From contig WFNB01000005.1 of NCBI GenBank assembly GCA_015488755.1, positions 35,504 through 99,503 on the forward strand: 64,000 bases of DNA, in the 5' to 3' direction. The translations under genes were made by a program, and so were the position numbers. Source of the DNA: Gammaproteobacteria bacterium (GTDB lineage: Bacteria > Pseudomonadota > Gammaproteobacteria > GRL18). Every line of letters begins with the position of its first letter. Position 1 is the first letter of the stretch. The notes below the pieces were generated by a model. The model worked only from the letters and a program-made list of their open reading frames with translations, searched no databases and was not told where the DNA came from. This document shows positions 37,055 through 43,845 of this stretch, in pieces.

Positions 37055-38428
37055 ATGAAAAACACCATAAAATCAATCAATCCTGCTAATGAACTGTTGC
37101 AAAATGAATTTCCAGACTGGTCAATGACTGAAATTACGCCAATTATTGATGCCGTGGATGATGCCTTTCTTCAATGGCAGCAATACAGCTTTAGCCAGCG
37201 CGCTCAGTGTTTTAATGCGATGGCGGTGTTACTTCGAGAGCGTAAAAGTGATTATGCGCTCTTAATGGCCAATGAAATGGGTAAACCGGTGAGTCAAGGA
37301 GAGGCTGAAGCCGAAAAATGTGCTTGGGTGTGTGAGCATTATGCGCAACACAGTGAACACTATTTACAAGAGCGTCCAGTTGATACTGAACATAGTGAAA
37401 GCTTTATTAGCTTTAAGCCCCTAGGTGTTATTTATATGATTATGCCGTGGAATTTTCCTTTTTGGCAGGTGATACGAGGTGCGGCACCCACCATTATGGC
37501 GGGGAATACGATGGTATTAAAGCATGCTTCTAATGTGCTAGGTTGTGCTATTGCCATTGAGCAGCTCTTTAAAGATGCGGGTTTTCCTGAGCATGTGTTT
37601 CGCAGTTTACTAACAGGATCGCACACGTCTGCTGATATTATTGCCCATCCTAAAATACGAGCAGTGACACTAACGGGTAGTGAGCGGGCAGGTCAGCAAG
37701 TGGCTTCTCAAGCGGGACATTGTTTGAAAAAGAGTGTCTTAGAATTAGGGGGCAGTGATCCCTATATTATTCTTGAGGATGCTGATATTGATCTGGCTGT
37801 AGCCAGTTGTGGCGCATCGAGGATGCTTAATGGTGGACAGGTGTGTATTGCGGCCAAACGCTTTATTGTGGTGGCATCAAGATTGGCAGAGTTTGAAGAA
37901 AAAATACTGCTGCTGATGCAATCGTATCAATTAGGTGACCCCTTGGATCCCAAAACTAACTTTGGTCCCATGGCAAAAGTTACATTACGTGATCAATTGC
38001 ACCAGCAAGTGCTAAAAAGTATTGAGCAAGGGGCTGTGTTAAAACTAGGTGGTCATATTCCTAAACAAAAAGGGGCTTGGTATCCGGCAACAGTGCTGAC
38101 TCAGGTAAAACCGGGAATGAGTGCTTTTGACGAAGAACTCTTTGGCCCTGTAGCGACGATTATCAGTGCTAAAGATGAAGCAGAAGCTATTGCCCTAGCG
38201 AATAATAGTGATTTTGGCCTTGGAGGGGCAGTGTTTACTCAGGATATTGATAAAGGGCGACGTTTGGCTCGTGATGTAATTATAGCAGGTACCTGTGTGG
38301 TTAATGGTTTTGTTAAAAGTGATCCTCGCTTGCCCTTTGGTGGTATTAAGCGTTCAGGCTATGGTCGTGAAATTGGTGAGTTTGGTATTATGGAATTTGT
38401 CAATATTAAAACCGTTGTTGTGAGTTAG
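37055..38428 (+). CDS. NAD(P)-dependent succinate-semialdehyde dehydrogenase family protein
   Basis: The 457-aa enzyme has the aldehyde dehydrogenase marks in order: IMPWNFPFWQ and NTMVLKHASN for cofactor binding, TLTGSERAGQ for the nucleotide loop, LELGGSDPYI with the catalytic Glu, NGGQVCIAAKR with the catalytic Cys, and EELFGPVATI. It matches GabD/Sad-type short succinate-semialdehyde dehydrogenases (about 455 aa). It oxidises succinate semialdehyde, or a similar aldehyde, in the cytosol. Neighbours give no pathway partner (no gabT), so the exact substrate is open. Confidence 0.88.
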   Translation: MKNTIKSINPANELLQNEFPDWSMTEITPIIDAVDDAFLQWQQYSFSQRAQCFNAMAVLLRERKSDYALLMANEMGKPVSQGEAEAEKCAWVCEHYAQHSEHYLQERPVDTEHSESFISFKPLGVIYMIMPWNFPFWQVIRGAAPTIMAGNTMVLKHASNVLGCAIAIEQLFKDAGFPEHVFRSLLTGSHTSADIIAHPKIRAVTLTGSERAGQQVASQAGHCLKKSVLELGGSDPYIILEDADIDLAVASCGASRMLNGGQVCIAAKRFIVVASRLAEFEEKILLLMQSYQLGDPLDPKTNFGPMAKVTLRDQLHQQVLKSIEQGAVLKLGGHIPKQKGAWYPATVLTQVKPGMSAFDEELFGPVATIISAKDEAEAIALANNSDFGLGGAVFTQDIDKGRRLARDVIIAGTCVVNGFVKSDPRLPFGGIKRSGYGREIGEFGIMEFVNIKTVVVS

Positions 38429-38468
38429 CCGCTACTAAGATAAAAATCATGCTATACTTGAGTTCATT

Positions 38469-39287
38469 ATGGCAAAAACGGATATTATTTCTAAAGATAT
38501 TATTAAGCGTCTAATTAAAGATATTAGTCATTATATTTTTGGTTTAGATTTAGCACAAGTTGAAGTATTAGAAACGCAATTTCAACGTGTTGAAGAACGT
38601 CGTGCAGACATTGTGGTCAAAGTTGCAGAAGCCTCTGGGCGAGTTTATTTATTGCATATTGAAATACAAAGTTATAATGCCTCAGATATTTCTTGGCGTA
38701 TGCTACGCTATTTGAGTGATGTGGCTTTACAATGGCCGGATTATGAAATAGAACAATATCTTATTTATGTGGGCAAACGCTCTTTTAGTATGGCAGAGGG
38801 GATTGTTAATAAGCACCTTGATTATCGTTATCATGTTGTGGATATGCATCAAATTGACTGCCAATATTTTTTAAGCCAAGATAATCCCGATGCTTTGGTT
38901 TTAGCCATACTTTGTGATTTTAAAGGTCGTAATAAGCATGAAGTAGTTCGTCATATTATTGGTGAACTTAAACGCTATTATGCAGATAATGAAAAAGGTT
39001 TTAGAGATTCTATCTCAATGTTAGAAGTCCTATCGGCTAATCGAGATTTAAAAGATGTTATAAGGAAAGAGGAGAAAAACATGCTGTCAATGCGTTTAGA
39101 TGAATTACCTTCTTATGATATTGGCTTTGAAAAAGGTGTGGAAAAAGGTATCGAAAAAGGTATCGAAAAAGAGAGAACTATTGTTGTTAATCTCTATAAA
39201 GCAGGTGCTGATATGGCATTGATCAGTCAAGGTACCGGTCTATCTGCTAAAGAGATTAAGGATATATTATCAAAACAAGCAGATTAG
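38469..39287 (+). CDS. Rpn-family PD-(D/E)XK nuclease-like protein (transposase-related)
   Basis: The 272-aa protein resembles Rpn/PD-(D/E)XK family proteins often labelled putative transposases: RRADIVVKV holds the Asp and LLHIEIQSY the E-x-Q pair of the nuclease core, followed by SWRMLRYLSDVAL and YLIYVG. The C-terminal part has the repeat GVEKGIEKGIEKE and a short helical tail with an HTH-like look. An extended -10 (TGCTATACT, 38450-38458) sits just before the ATG. Relatives promote RecA-independent recombination or act in phage defence. No terminal repeats or other mobile genes are around it. Confidence 0.75.
   Translation: MAKTDIISKDIIKRLIKDISHYIFGLDLAQVEVLETQFQRVEERRADIVVKVAEASGRVYLLHIEIQSYNASDISWRMLRYLSDVALQWPDYEIEQYLIYVGKRSFSMAEGIVNKHLDYRYHVVDMHQIDCQYFLSQDNPDALVLAILCDFKGRNKHEVVRHIIGELKRYYADNEKGFRDSISMLEVLSANRDLKDVIRKEEKNMLSMRLDELPSYDIGFEKGVEKGIEKGIEKERTIVVNLYKAGADMALISQGTGLSAKEIKDILSKQAD
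39129..39164 (+). repeat. 12-bp in-frame tandem repeat in the Rpn-like gene
   Basis: Three units of GAAAAAGGTRTS occur at 39129-39140, 39141-39152 and 39153-39164, coding for E-K-G-V/I repeats. Because the unit is a multiple of three, slippage would lengthen or shorten the linker without breaking the frame. Confidence 0.75.
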
Positions 39288-39328
39288 TTACTAATCTGCT
39301 ATTAAAATAGGCTTTAGAAGGGGATTCT

Positions 39329-39790
39329 ATGAAAAAAGTAACAAAATTAATGATTGCAACATCGTTATTGGCTGTCGCAGTATCTGCATCTGCGTGGAAT
39401 TTTGGCAATGGTAACGGCAATGGCTGGAACAATGGTTGGGGTAATAATAGCGCTCCTTGGAACTGGAGTGGAGGTAATGGCCCTAATTGGAATCAAAATT
39501 GGAATGATGGTCCGTGGAATAGTGGTCCATGGAGCAATAATCGCCGTGGCGGTAATGGTTGGGGTGGCAACAATGCACCTTGGAATTTTGGTAGTGGCAA
39601 TGGCTGGGGTGGTAATAATGCCCCTTGGAATTGGGGCAATAATAATCACTATAACCCCTATTATGGTAATCCTTATCGTGGTGGCTATGGTAACCCTTAT
39701 ATGCAGCAAGGTTATGGTCAGTACCAAGCGCCAGCACAAATGCCAGCAGTTGCACCAGAAGCACCTATTGAAGTAGAGATAAAGAAATAG
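39329..39790 (+). CDS. Secreted Gly/Asn/Trp-rich protein, sulfur globule protein-like
   Basis: A strong ribosome-binding site (AAGGGGA) precedes the ATG. The first 22 residues (MKKVTKLMIATSLLAVAVSA, then SA) are a clear signal peptide cut after A-S-A. The mature part of about 130 aa is low-complexity with repeats of NGWGGNNAPWN, then a Tyr/Pro-rich stretch (NPYYGNPYRGGYGNPY) and a Pro/Ala/Glu tail. This composition resembles the sulfur globule proteins that coat periplasmic sulfur in sulfur oxidisers, but it could be another structural Gly-rich protein. A bidirectional terminator follows. The identity is a resemblance, not proof. Confidence 0.6.
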   Translation: MKKVTKLMIATSLLAVAVSASAWNFGNGNGNGWNNGWGNNSAPWNWSGGNGPNWNQNWNDGPWNSGPWSNNRRGGNGWGGNNAPWNFGSGNGWGGNNAPWNWGNNNHYNPYYGNPYRGGYGNPYMQQGYGQYQAPAQMPAVAPEAPIEVEIKK

Positions 39791-39803
39791 TTTGTTAAGG
39801 CAA

Positions 39804-39840
39804 TAAAAAAAGGCTTTCCGATAAGAAAGCCCTTTTTTTA
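39804..39840. terminator. Bidirectional intrinsic terminator between the globule-like gene and rpoH
   Basis: GGCTTTC (39812-39818) pairs with GAAAGCC (39825-39831), with an A-run on the left (39805-39811) and a T-run on the right (39833-39839). It can therefore end the rightward globule-like transcript and the leftward rpoH transcript. Confidence 0.85.
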
Positions 39841-39894
39841 TACGTTGCTTTTATTTTTATGCTTTTTTAAGCAATGCTTTCTAAGCAACCCTAT

Positions 39895-40749
39895 CTAGGC
39901 AACCATGGATGCCTTAAGTTTTTTCATGGCATTGTTTTCTAGTTGTCTGACCCGTTCGGCAGATATTTCATACTTTCCAGCCAACACCTGAAGTGTTTGT
40001 TTGTCATCACTTAACCAGCGTTGAGAGACAATGTCACGGCTGCGATCGTCCAATGTTGCTAGTGCTGAGTGTAATAACTCAGATTGATCGCTTTGAGTTG
40101 TAGATGTTATGAGTGATTGCTCTGGTGATGGCTCTGCTGACTCCAGATAATTGGCTGGAATAACAGGAGCATTCTCATTGTCTTCTTCATCATAGCCATC
40201 AAAGGCGTTGTCTTGATAAGTAAGGCGAGCCTCCATTTGCAAAACATCCTTGGTGGTAACACCAAGCTCCTTGGCCACAGTATGTACTTCTTCATCTGAA
40301 AACCAACCTAAACGCTTCTTTTTTCGACGCAAATTAAAGAATAATTTACGCTGAGCTTTAGTTGTTGCAATTTTGACAATACGCCAGTTACGTAAAATAT
40401 ATTCATGAATTTCAGCCTTAATCCAATGTACGGCAAATGAAACCAGACGTACTTTTCTGTCGGGGTCAAAGCGTTTTACCGCTTTCATTAAGCCGATATT
40501 GCCTTCTTGAATTAAATCACCCTGAGGTAAACCATAACCACGATAACCTCGGGCAATATGCACCACAAAGCGTAGGTGAGACATGATCATCCGCTGTGCT
40601 GCATCAAGATCGCCATCATCCTTAACTTGTTGGCCAAGCGAGGCTTCTTCTTCAGCAGTGAGCATAGAGATTGAGTTAACAGCACTGATATAGCTCTCAA
40701 GGCTGCCTGTTGGAACCGCTAATGGTATCGCTAAAGATTTTGTTGTCAT
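39895..40749 (-). CDS. rpoH: RNA polymerase sigma-32 factor RpoH
   Basis: The 284-aa length is standard. Region 2 reads [20 protein letters not shown] and [20 protein letters not shown], then [20 protein letters not shown]; the RpoH box appears as [17 protein letters not shown]; region 4.2 has [20 protein letters not shown]. It directs polymerase to heat-shock promoters and in most relatives is controlled by DnaK and FtsH. Here a perfect CIRCE operator lies 98 bp upstream of the start codon, implying HrcA repression of the sigma factor gene itself. Confidence 0.96.
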   Translation of the reverse strand: MTTKSLAIPLAVPTGSLESYISAVNSISMLTAEEEASLGQQVKDDGDLDAAQRMIMSHLRFVVHIARGYRGYGLPQGDLIQEGNIGLMKAVKRFDPDRKVRLVSFAVHWIKAEIHEYILRNWRIVKIATTKAQRKLFFNLRRKKKRLGWFSDEEVHTVAKELGVTTKDVLQMEARLTYQDNAFDGYDEEDNENAPVIPANYLESAEPSPEQSLITSTTQSDQSELLHSALATLDDRSRDIVSQRWLSDDKQTLQVLAGKYEISAERVRQLENNAMKKLKASMVA

Positions 40750-41131
40750 GTAATTTTTCCTTTTACAGATTGTGTCTTAGGCTATTGAGTAACGTAAACT
40801 TAAAACCAGACTAAAGACAGTACTATAATTTATTTTATCAAGCATTTTAGCACTCTTTGCTATAGAGTGCTAATTTTTTAAAAAGTTCAATTTAAATGTC
40901 TGAAATACTGTAAGTTGTTCAAAATATTTGTCTCTTTAAAGTGCTAGAGTAGAATATCAGAAATTAATAACCAAGTAAAATGGTCAAGCATATTCTGGGT
41001 TCAGGTGTTTTATTTAATCTGAGTGTTATAGTGGAGTATTCTGAAATTATTATATGTGATATGTATTACTGAGAATAAGTAATTATATCTAGGATAATGC
41101 CCACCAGACTATTTAAAAGAGGCTATGCTCC
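40750..41131. other. 382-bp divergent intergenic region carrying the rpoH control region
   Basis: The CIRCE element at 40847-40873 is the only clear motif. The rest, about 260 bp to the small membrane-protein gene, is AT-rich. An AAGAGG ribosome-binding site at 41117-41122 belongs to that gene. No further coding frame or repeat was found. Confidence 0.55.
40847..40873. promoter_or_regulatory. CIRCE operator (HrcA-binding site) upstream of rpoH
   Basis: TTAGCACTC (40847-40855), nine bases, then GAGTGCTAA (40865-40873). This is identical to the CIRCE consensus TTAGCACTC-N9-GAGTGCTAA, including spacing. It is normally found before groES-groEL and hrcA-dnaK operons and is bound by the HrcA repressor. 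Here the nearest gene is rpoH (start 40749); the other flanking gene starts about 260 bp away. Confidence 0.92.
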
Positions 41132-41317
41132 ATGGGAAATTCACTTTGGTTTATTACTATTTTGCAAGAAAAGCCTTGGTTAGGCTTCATTATTGGTTTA
41201 TGTTTTATGTCTATCATGTTTTTATCTAAAAATTTAATTGTTTTTTTATACTCAAGGAGTCAGGAAAAAAAAGCGAAACTTGAGGGAGAAATAGGAGTAG
41301 AAAAGAAAAATAATTAA
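41132..41317 (+). CDS. Small single-pass membrane protein (61 aa)
   Basis: ATG at 41132 has AAGAGG 9 bp upstream. The product has one strong hydrophobic helix (about residues 15-40, LGFIIGLCFMSIMFLSKNLI) and a short Lys/Glu-rich cytoplasmic tail. I do not recognise the family. The good ribosome-binding site and typical small-protein layout support it as real, but length alone gives little evidence. Confidence 0.45.
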   Translation: MGNSLWFITILQEKPWLGFIIGLCFMSIMFLSKNLIVFLYSRSQEKKAKLEGEIGVEKKNN

Positions 41318-41346
41318 GGCTTAGTTTTATTTATCTTCAATAAAAC

Positions 41347-41360
41347 TTGATCTAGATCAA
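41347..41360. promoter_or_regulatory. FNR/ANR box before the 60-aa protein gene
   Basis: TTGATCTAGATCAA matches the FNR/ANR consensus TTGAT-N4-ATCAA at all ten conserved positions. If centred at -41.5, transcription would start near 41395 and the -10 would be TACTAA (41383-41388). The gene starts at 41420. This suggests induction under low oxygen. Confidence 0.75.
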
Positions 41361-41419
41361 TAAAGTGGTTATCATAATACCTTACTAAATTACTATGTTA
41401 TTAAAAAGAGGTGTTAATT

Positions 41420-41602
41420 ATGAGAAGAAGTATTATGGTTTTTGGTTGTACAATGGAAGATGGTTCACAAGTAACTTGTAATGATGATGGCGTTGTTTCG
41501 GTTCGAGTTCACCCTGATCATTCTGTTACGGTAACAAACTCTAGCAATGATGAAACAATAGTTGATGGTAAGTGGGTAGGTTATGTGCCAAGGTTTAATT
41601 AA
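41420..41602 (+). CDS. Small conserved-looking acidic protein (60 aa) under an FNR-type box
   Basis: The ATG at 41420 has AAGAGGTG about 8 bp upstream; the GTG at 41411 is part of that site. The product (MRRSIMVFGCTMEDGSQVTC and so on) has two Cys (residues 10 and 20) and beta-strand-rich sequence with DDGVVSVRVHPDHSV. No signal peptide or membrane helix. I do not recognise a family. The perfect FNR box 60 bp upstream argues that it is a real, oxygen-regulated gene. Confidence 0.6.
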   Translation: MRRSIMVFGCTMEDGSQVTCNDDGVVSVRVHPDHSVTVTNSSNDETIVDGKWVGYVPRFN

Positions 41603-41708
41603 ATCTAATATGAATCATGGTACCAACGCGTAAGCAAAGGCTGTTTATGTTATACCTATTTATATCGACTCTATCGATAAAGTGACCGATTTATGCTAAA
41701 TAAATCAG

Positions 41709-42374
41709 TCACTTCTCTAATGTAGGTTCTTGTAGTAAGTTATTTATATGAATCAATTCTGATAAATTTTTTGCGCCCATTTTTTCCATTGCTTTAGCAC
41801 GATGTATTTCTACTGTCCGAGTGCTGATATTGAGTTCGTAAGCAATCACCTTATTGAGTTTCCCTGTAACCACCTCTAAAAATATTTCCCGCTCTCTTGG
41901 TGTGAGTGCGGCAAATTTTTCTTGAGCATTATTTTTTATATCATAGGATTCATGACGTTTATGGTTAATAGTCATGGCTTGAGAGATTCGATCCAGTAAT
42001 TGTTGATCACTGAAGGGTTTTTGTAAAAAATCAATGGCACCATTTTGTACTGCTTTGACAGCCATTGGAATTTCACCATGCCCAGAGATCATAATGATGG
42101 GTAACAAGGTTTCCATCTGAGTTAATTTTTCTTGTAACTCCAAACCACTCATCCCAGGCATACGTACATCCAGAATCAGACAGCCTCGGCGTTGTGCGTC
42201 GAGTTGCTGAAAAAATTCATCGGCCGAAGCAAAACATTCAACTGTATAGCCTACTGATTTTATAAGTAGGCGTAATGCGGCTCGAACATCGGGTTCATCA
42301 TCAACAATAAAGACGGTTTGCTGATTGTTGGTCTCGTGATTATCAGGTGTTTGTGTGGACAAGTGGTTCTCCAT
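41709..42374 (-). CDS. FixJ/TodT-type two-component response regulator
   Basis: The 221-aa protein has a receiver (about 18-130: FIVDDEPDVR, CLILDVRMPGMSG with the phospho-Asp, MISGHGEIPMAV, LQKPFSD) and a LuxR-type HTH (about 150-215: LTPREREIFLEVVTGKLNK, then YELNISTRTVEIHRAKAMEK). It is the FixJ layout, so it activates transcription when phosphorylated. The kinase gene 54 bp upstream on the same strand is its obvious partner, but that kinase lacks the normal phospho-acceptor His. Target genes are unknown; low-oxygen or redox control would fit the family. Confidence 0.92.
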   Translation of the reverse strand: MENHLSTQTPDNHETNNQQTVFIVDDEPDVRAALRLLIKSVGYTVECFASADEFFQQLDAQRRGCLILDVRMPGMSGLELQEKLTQMETLLPIIMISGHGEIPMAVKAVQNGAIDFLQKPFSDQQLLDRISQAMTINHKRHESYDIKNNAQEKFAALTPREREIFLEVVTGKLNKVIAYELNISTRTVEIHRAKAMEKMGAKNLSELIHINNLLQEPTLEK

Positions 42375-42392
42375 AAAGTAAATGGCAAGGCT

Positions 42393-42434
42393 TAGTTATT
42401 AGAGCAATAGTTATTAGAGCAATAGTTATTAGAG
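42393..42434. repeat. 15-bp tandem repeat, 2.8 copies, overlapping the kinase stop codon
   Basis: TAGTTATTAGAGCAA occurs at 42393-42407 and 42408-42422 with a partial third copy at 42423-42434. The kinase stop codon (42429-42431, reverse strand) is within the third copy. The repeat occupies the space between the kinase and FixJ-like genes and could affect their coupling if copy number varies. Confidence 0.8.
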
Positions 42435-43628
42435 TTTCATGTTGTCGGCTTGCAAGGGTAATTGTATTATGACCTGTGTTATGTGACCATTATCGGACTT
42501 AATGCGAATGTTACCTTGGTGCAAGCTAATAATATGATGACACATGGATAAGCCAATGCCAATGCCATTTTCTTTAGTGGTTGTGAAGGGGGCAAATAAC
42601 TTTTCTCTCACTTCAGGAGCAAAGCCAACACCATTGTCGGAGAGACTGATCACATACATGGTTGCTTCTTTTTTTGTGGTAATGGTAATTTGGGGTATCT
42701 GTGTTTGTTGTGTAGAAACAGCATCAATGGCGTTATTTAATAGACTGAATATAACCTGTCTTAATTGTAAGGGATCAACACAAAGCTGGGTGTTTTCAGG
42801 TTCATATTGAGTAATTAACTCAATAGCGGGTGTATGGTGATCTAACTCGGTTAAATAAATACTTTCTTGAATGAGGCTATTAATGCTTTTTATCTGGCAG
42901 TGCAGAGTGTTTGTTGTTAACTCAGAGCGAATATCACGAATAATATTGCCGGCGTTCTCAGCATTAATAACTACCCGATTCATGGCATTACTAAGTTCTT
43001 CTGAGGATGCATTTCTTTGATATAAGCGTTGCATTGCCTGAGTATAGCTGAGTATGGCTGTCAGTGGTTGGTTTAGCTTATCTGCAATGGCGCTGGAAAT
43101 TTCTCTCATGGCATTTAAACGAGCAAATTGTTTAAGTTCTTTAAAATTCTTTTTTAGTGAACGGATATAGGTTTCATTGCTCTGAGTAAGCGTATTGGCT
43201 TGTTCGATTAAAGATGATGAACTACTAGGTGATGTTAAGGTGATTAGGTAGCAAGAATGTGTATTATAAGGTTCGCTATTGAGAGTGCTATTATTATATT
43301 GAGGTATTGTTTTGGTCATTTTAAGCTGATAATTTTGACTACCGTGCTGAATTATTAAATTAAACGTGTTGTCTACATTATTATTAATTGTATCAACTGC
43401 ATGAGTAAATTTCTGAAAAGTAAAATTGCCTAAGAGCTGAGTAATTTGCCGCGGTGCTATTTCCTGTTCCAAACCTGTTTTTGTTTGAGTAAACATAAGT
43501 TCAGCGTGTTTATTATGATACTGTAGCGTGCCAATATTATTAACAATAAAAATGGCCATAGGAAGCTGATCCAATATGCTGTATTGATTTTCAATAGCAG
43601 ATTCAGCTTTGAATGCTAGAGTCGACAT
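42429..43628 (-). CDS. PAS sensor kinase of FixL/DctB-type core lacking the phospho-acceptor His
   Basis: The 399-aa protein has an N-terminal PAS-like region (about 15-135; PMAIFIVNNIGTLQYHNKHA), a coiled linker and a kinase core. The dimerisation box reads SSAIADKLNQPLTAIL where relatives have A-H-E-L-N-Q-P-L: His is replaced by Asp (codon at 43080-43082) and Glu by Lys. The ATPase part looks intact (NNAIDA, DNGVGF, FAPFTTTKENG, GIGIGLSM). It has no membrane helix. It may act only as a phosphatase or allosteric partner for the FixJ-like regulator encoded next to it. Confidence 0.85.
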   Translation of the reverse strand: MSTLAFKAESAIENQYSILDQLPMAIFIVNNIGTLQYHNKHAELMFTQTKTGLEQEIAPRQITQLLGNFTFQKFTHAVDTINNNVDNTFNLIIQHGSQNYQLKMTKTIPQYNNSTLNSEPYNTHSCYLITLTSPSSSSSLIEQANTLTQSNETYIRSLKKNFKELKQFARLNAMREISSAIADKLNQPLTAILSYTQAMQRLYQRNASSEELSNAMNRVVINAENAGNIIRDIRSELTTNTLHCQIKSINSLIQESIYLTELDHHTPAIELITQYEPENTQLCVDPLQLRQVIFSLLNNAIDAVSTQQTQIPQITITTKKEATMYVISLSDNGVGFAPEVREKLFAPFTTTKENGIGIGLSMCHHIISLHQGNIRIKSDNGHITQVIIQLPLQADNMKL

Positions 43629-43845
43629 TTTAGTTGTTTTTACCTCTGCTTTATTTGGCTGTAGGATTACTAAGAGTAATCATTATTGCATTGCATGTTA
43701 TTATGAGTGACTTATAAATGCTTTTCAATATGTAGAAACCGAAGATAAGATGTTTGTTTTTTTGTAATAATTGTTGTTAAAAATCGTTCTATATAATAAG
43801 TGCGTCTTAATATGAAAGCTTAACAATAAAATGTAACCAAATACT

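Noticed and set aside
38469..39287. Insertion sequence suggested by the transposase-like name
   Set aside because: No inverted terminal repeats, target duplication or second transposase gene; Rpn proteins are often not mobile.
39354..39776. Long open frames on both strands over the Gly-rich gene
   Set aside because: They result from the repetitive GGT/AAT-rich sequence; only the frame with signal peptide and ribosome-binding site is credible.
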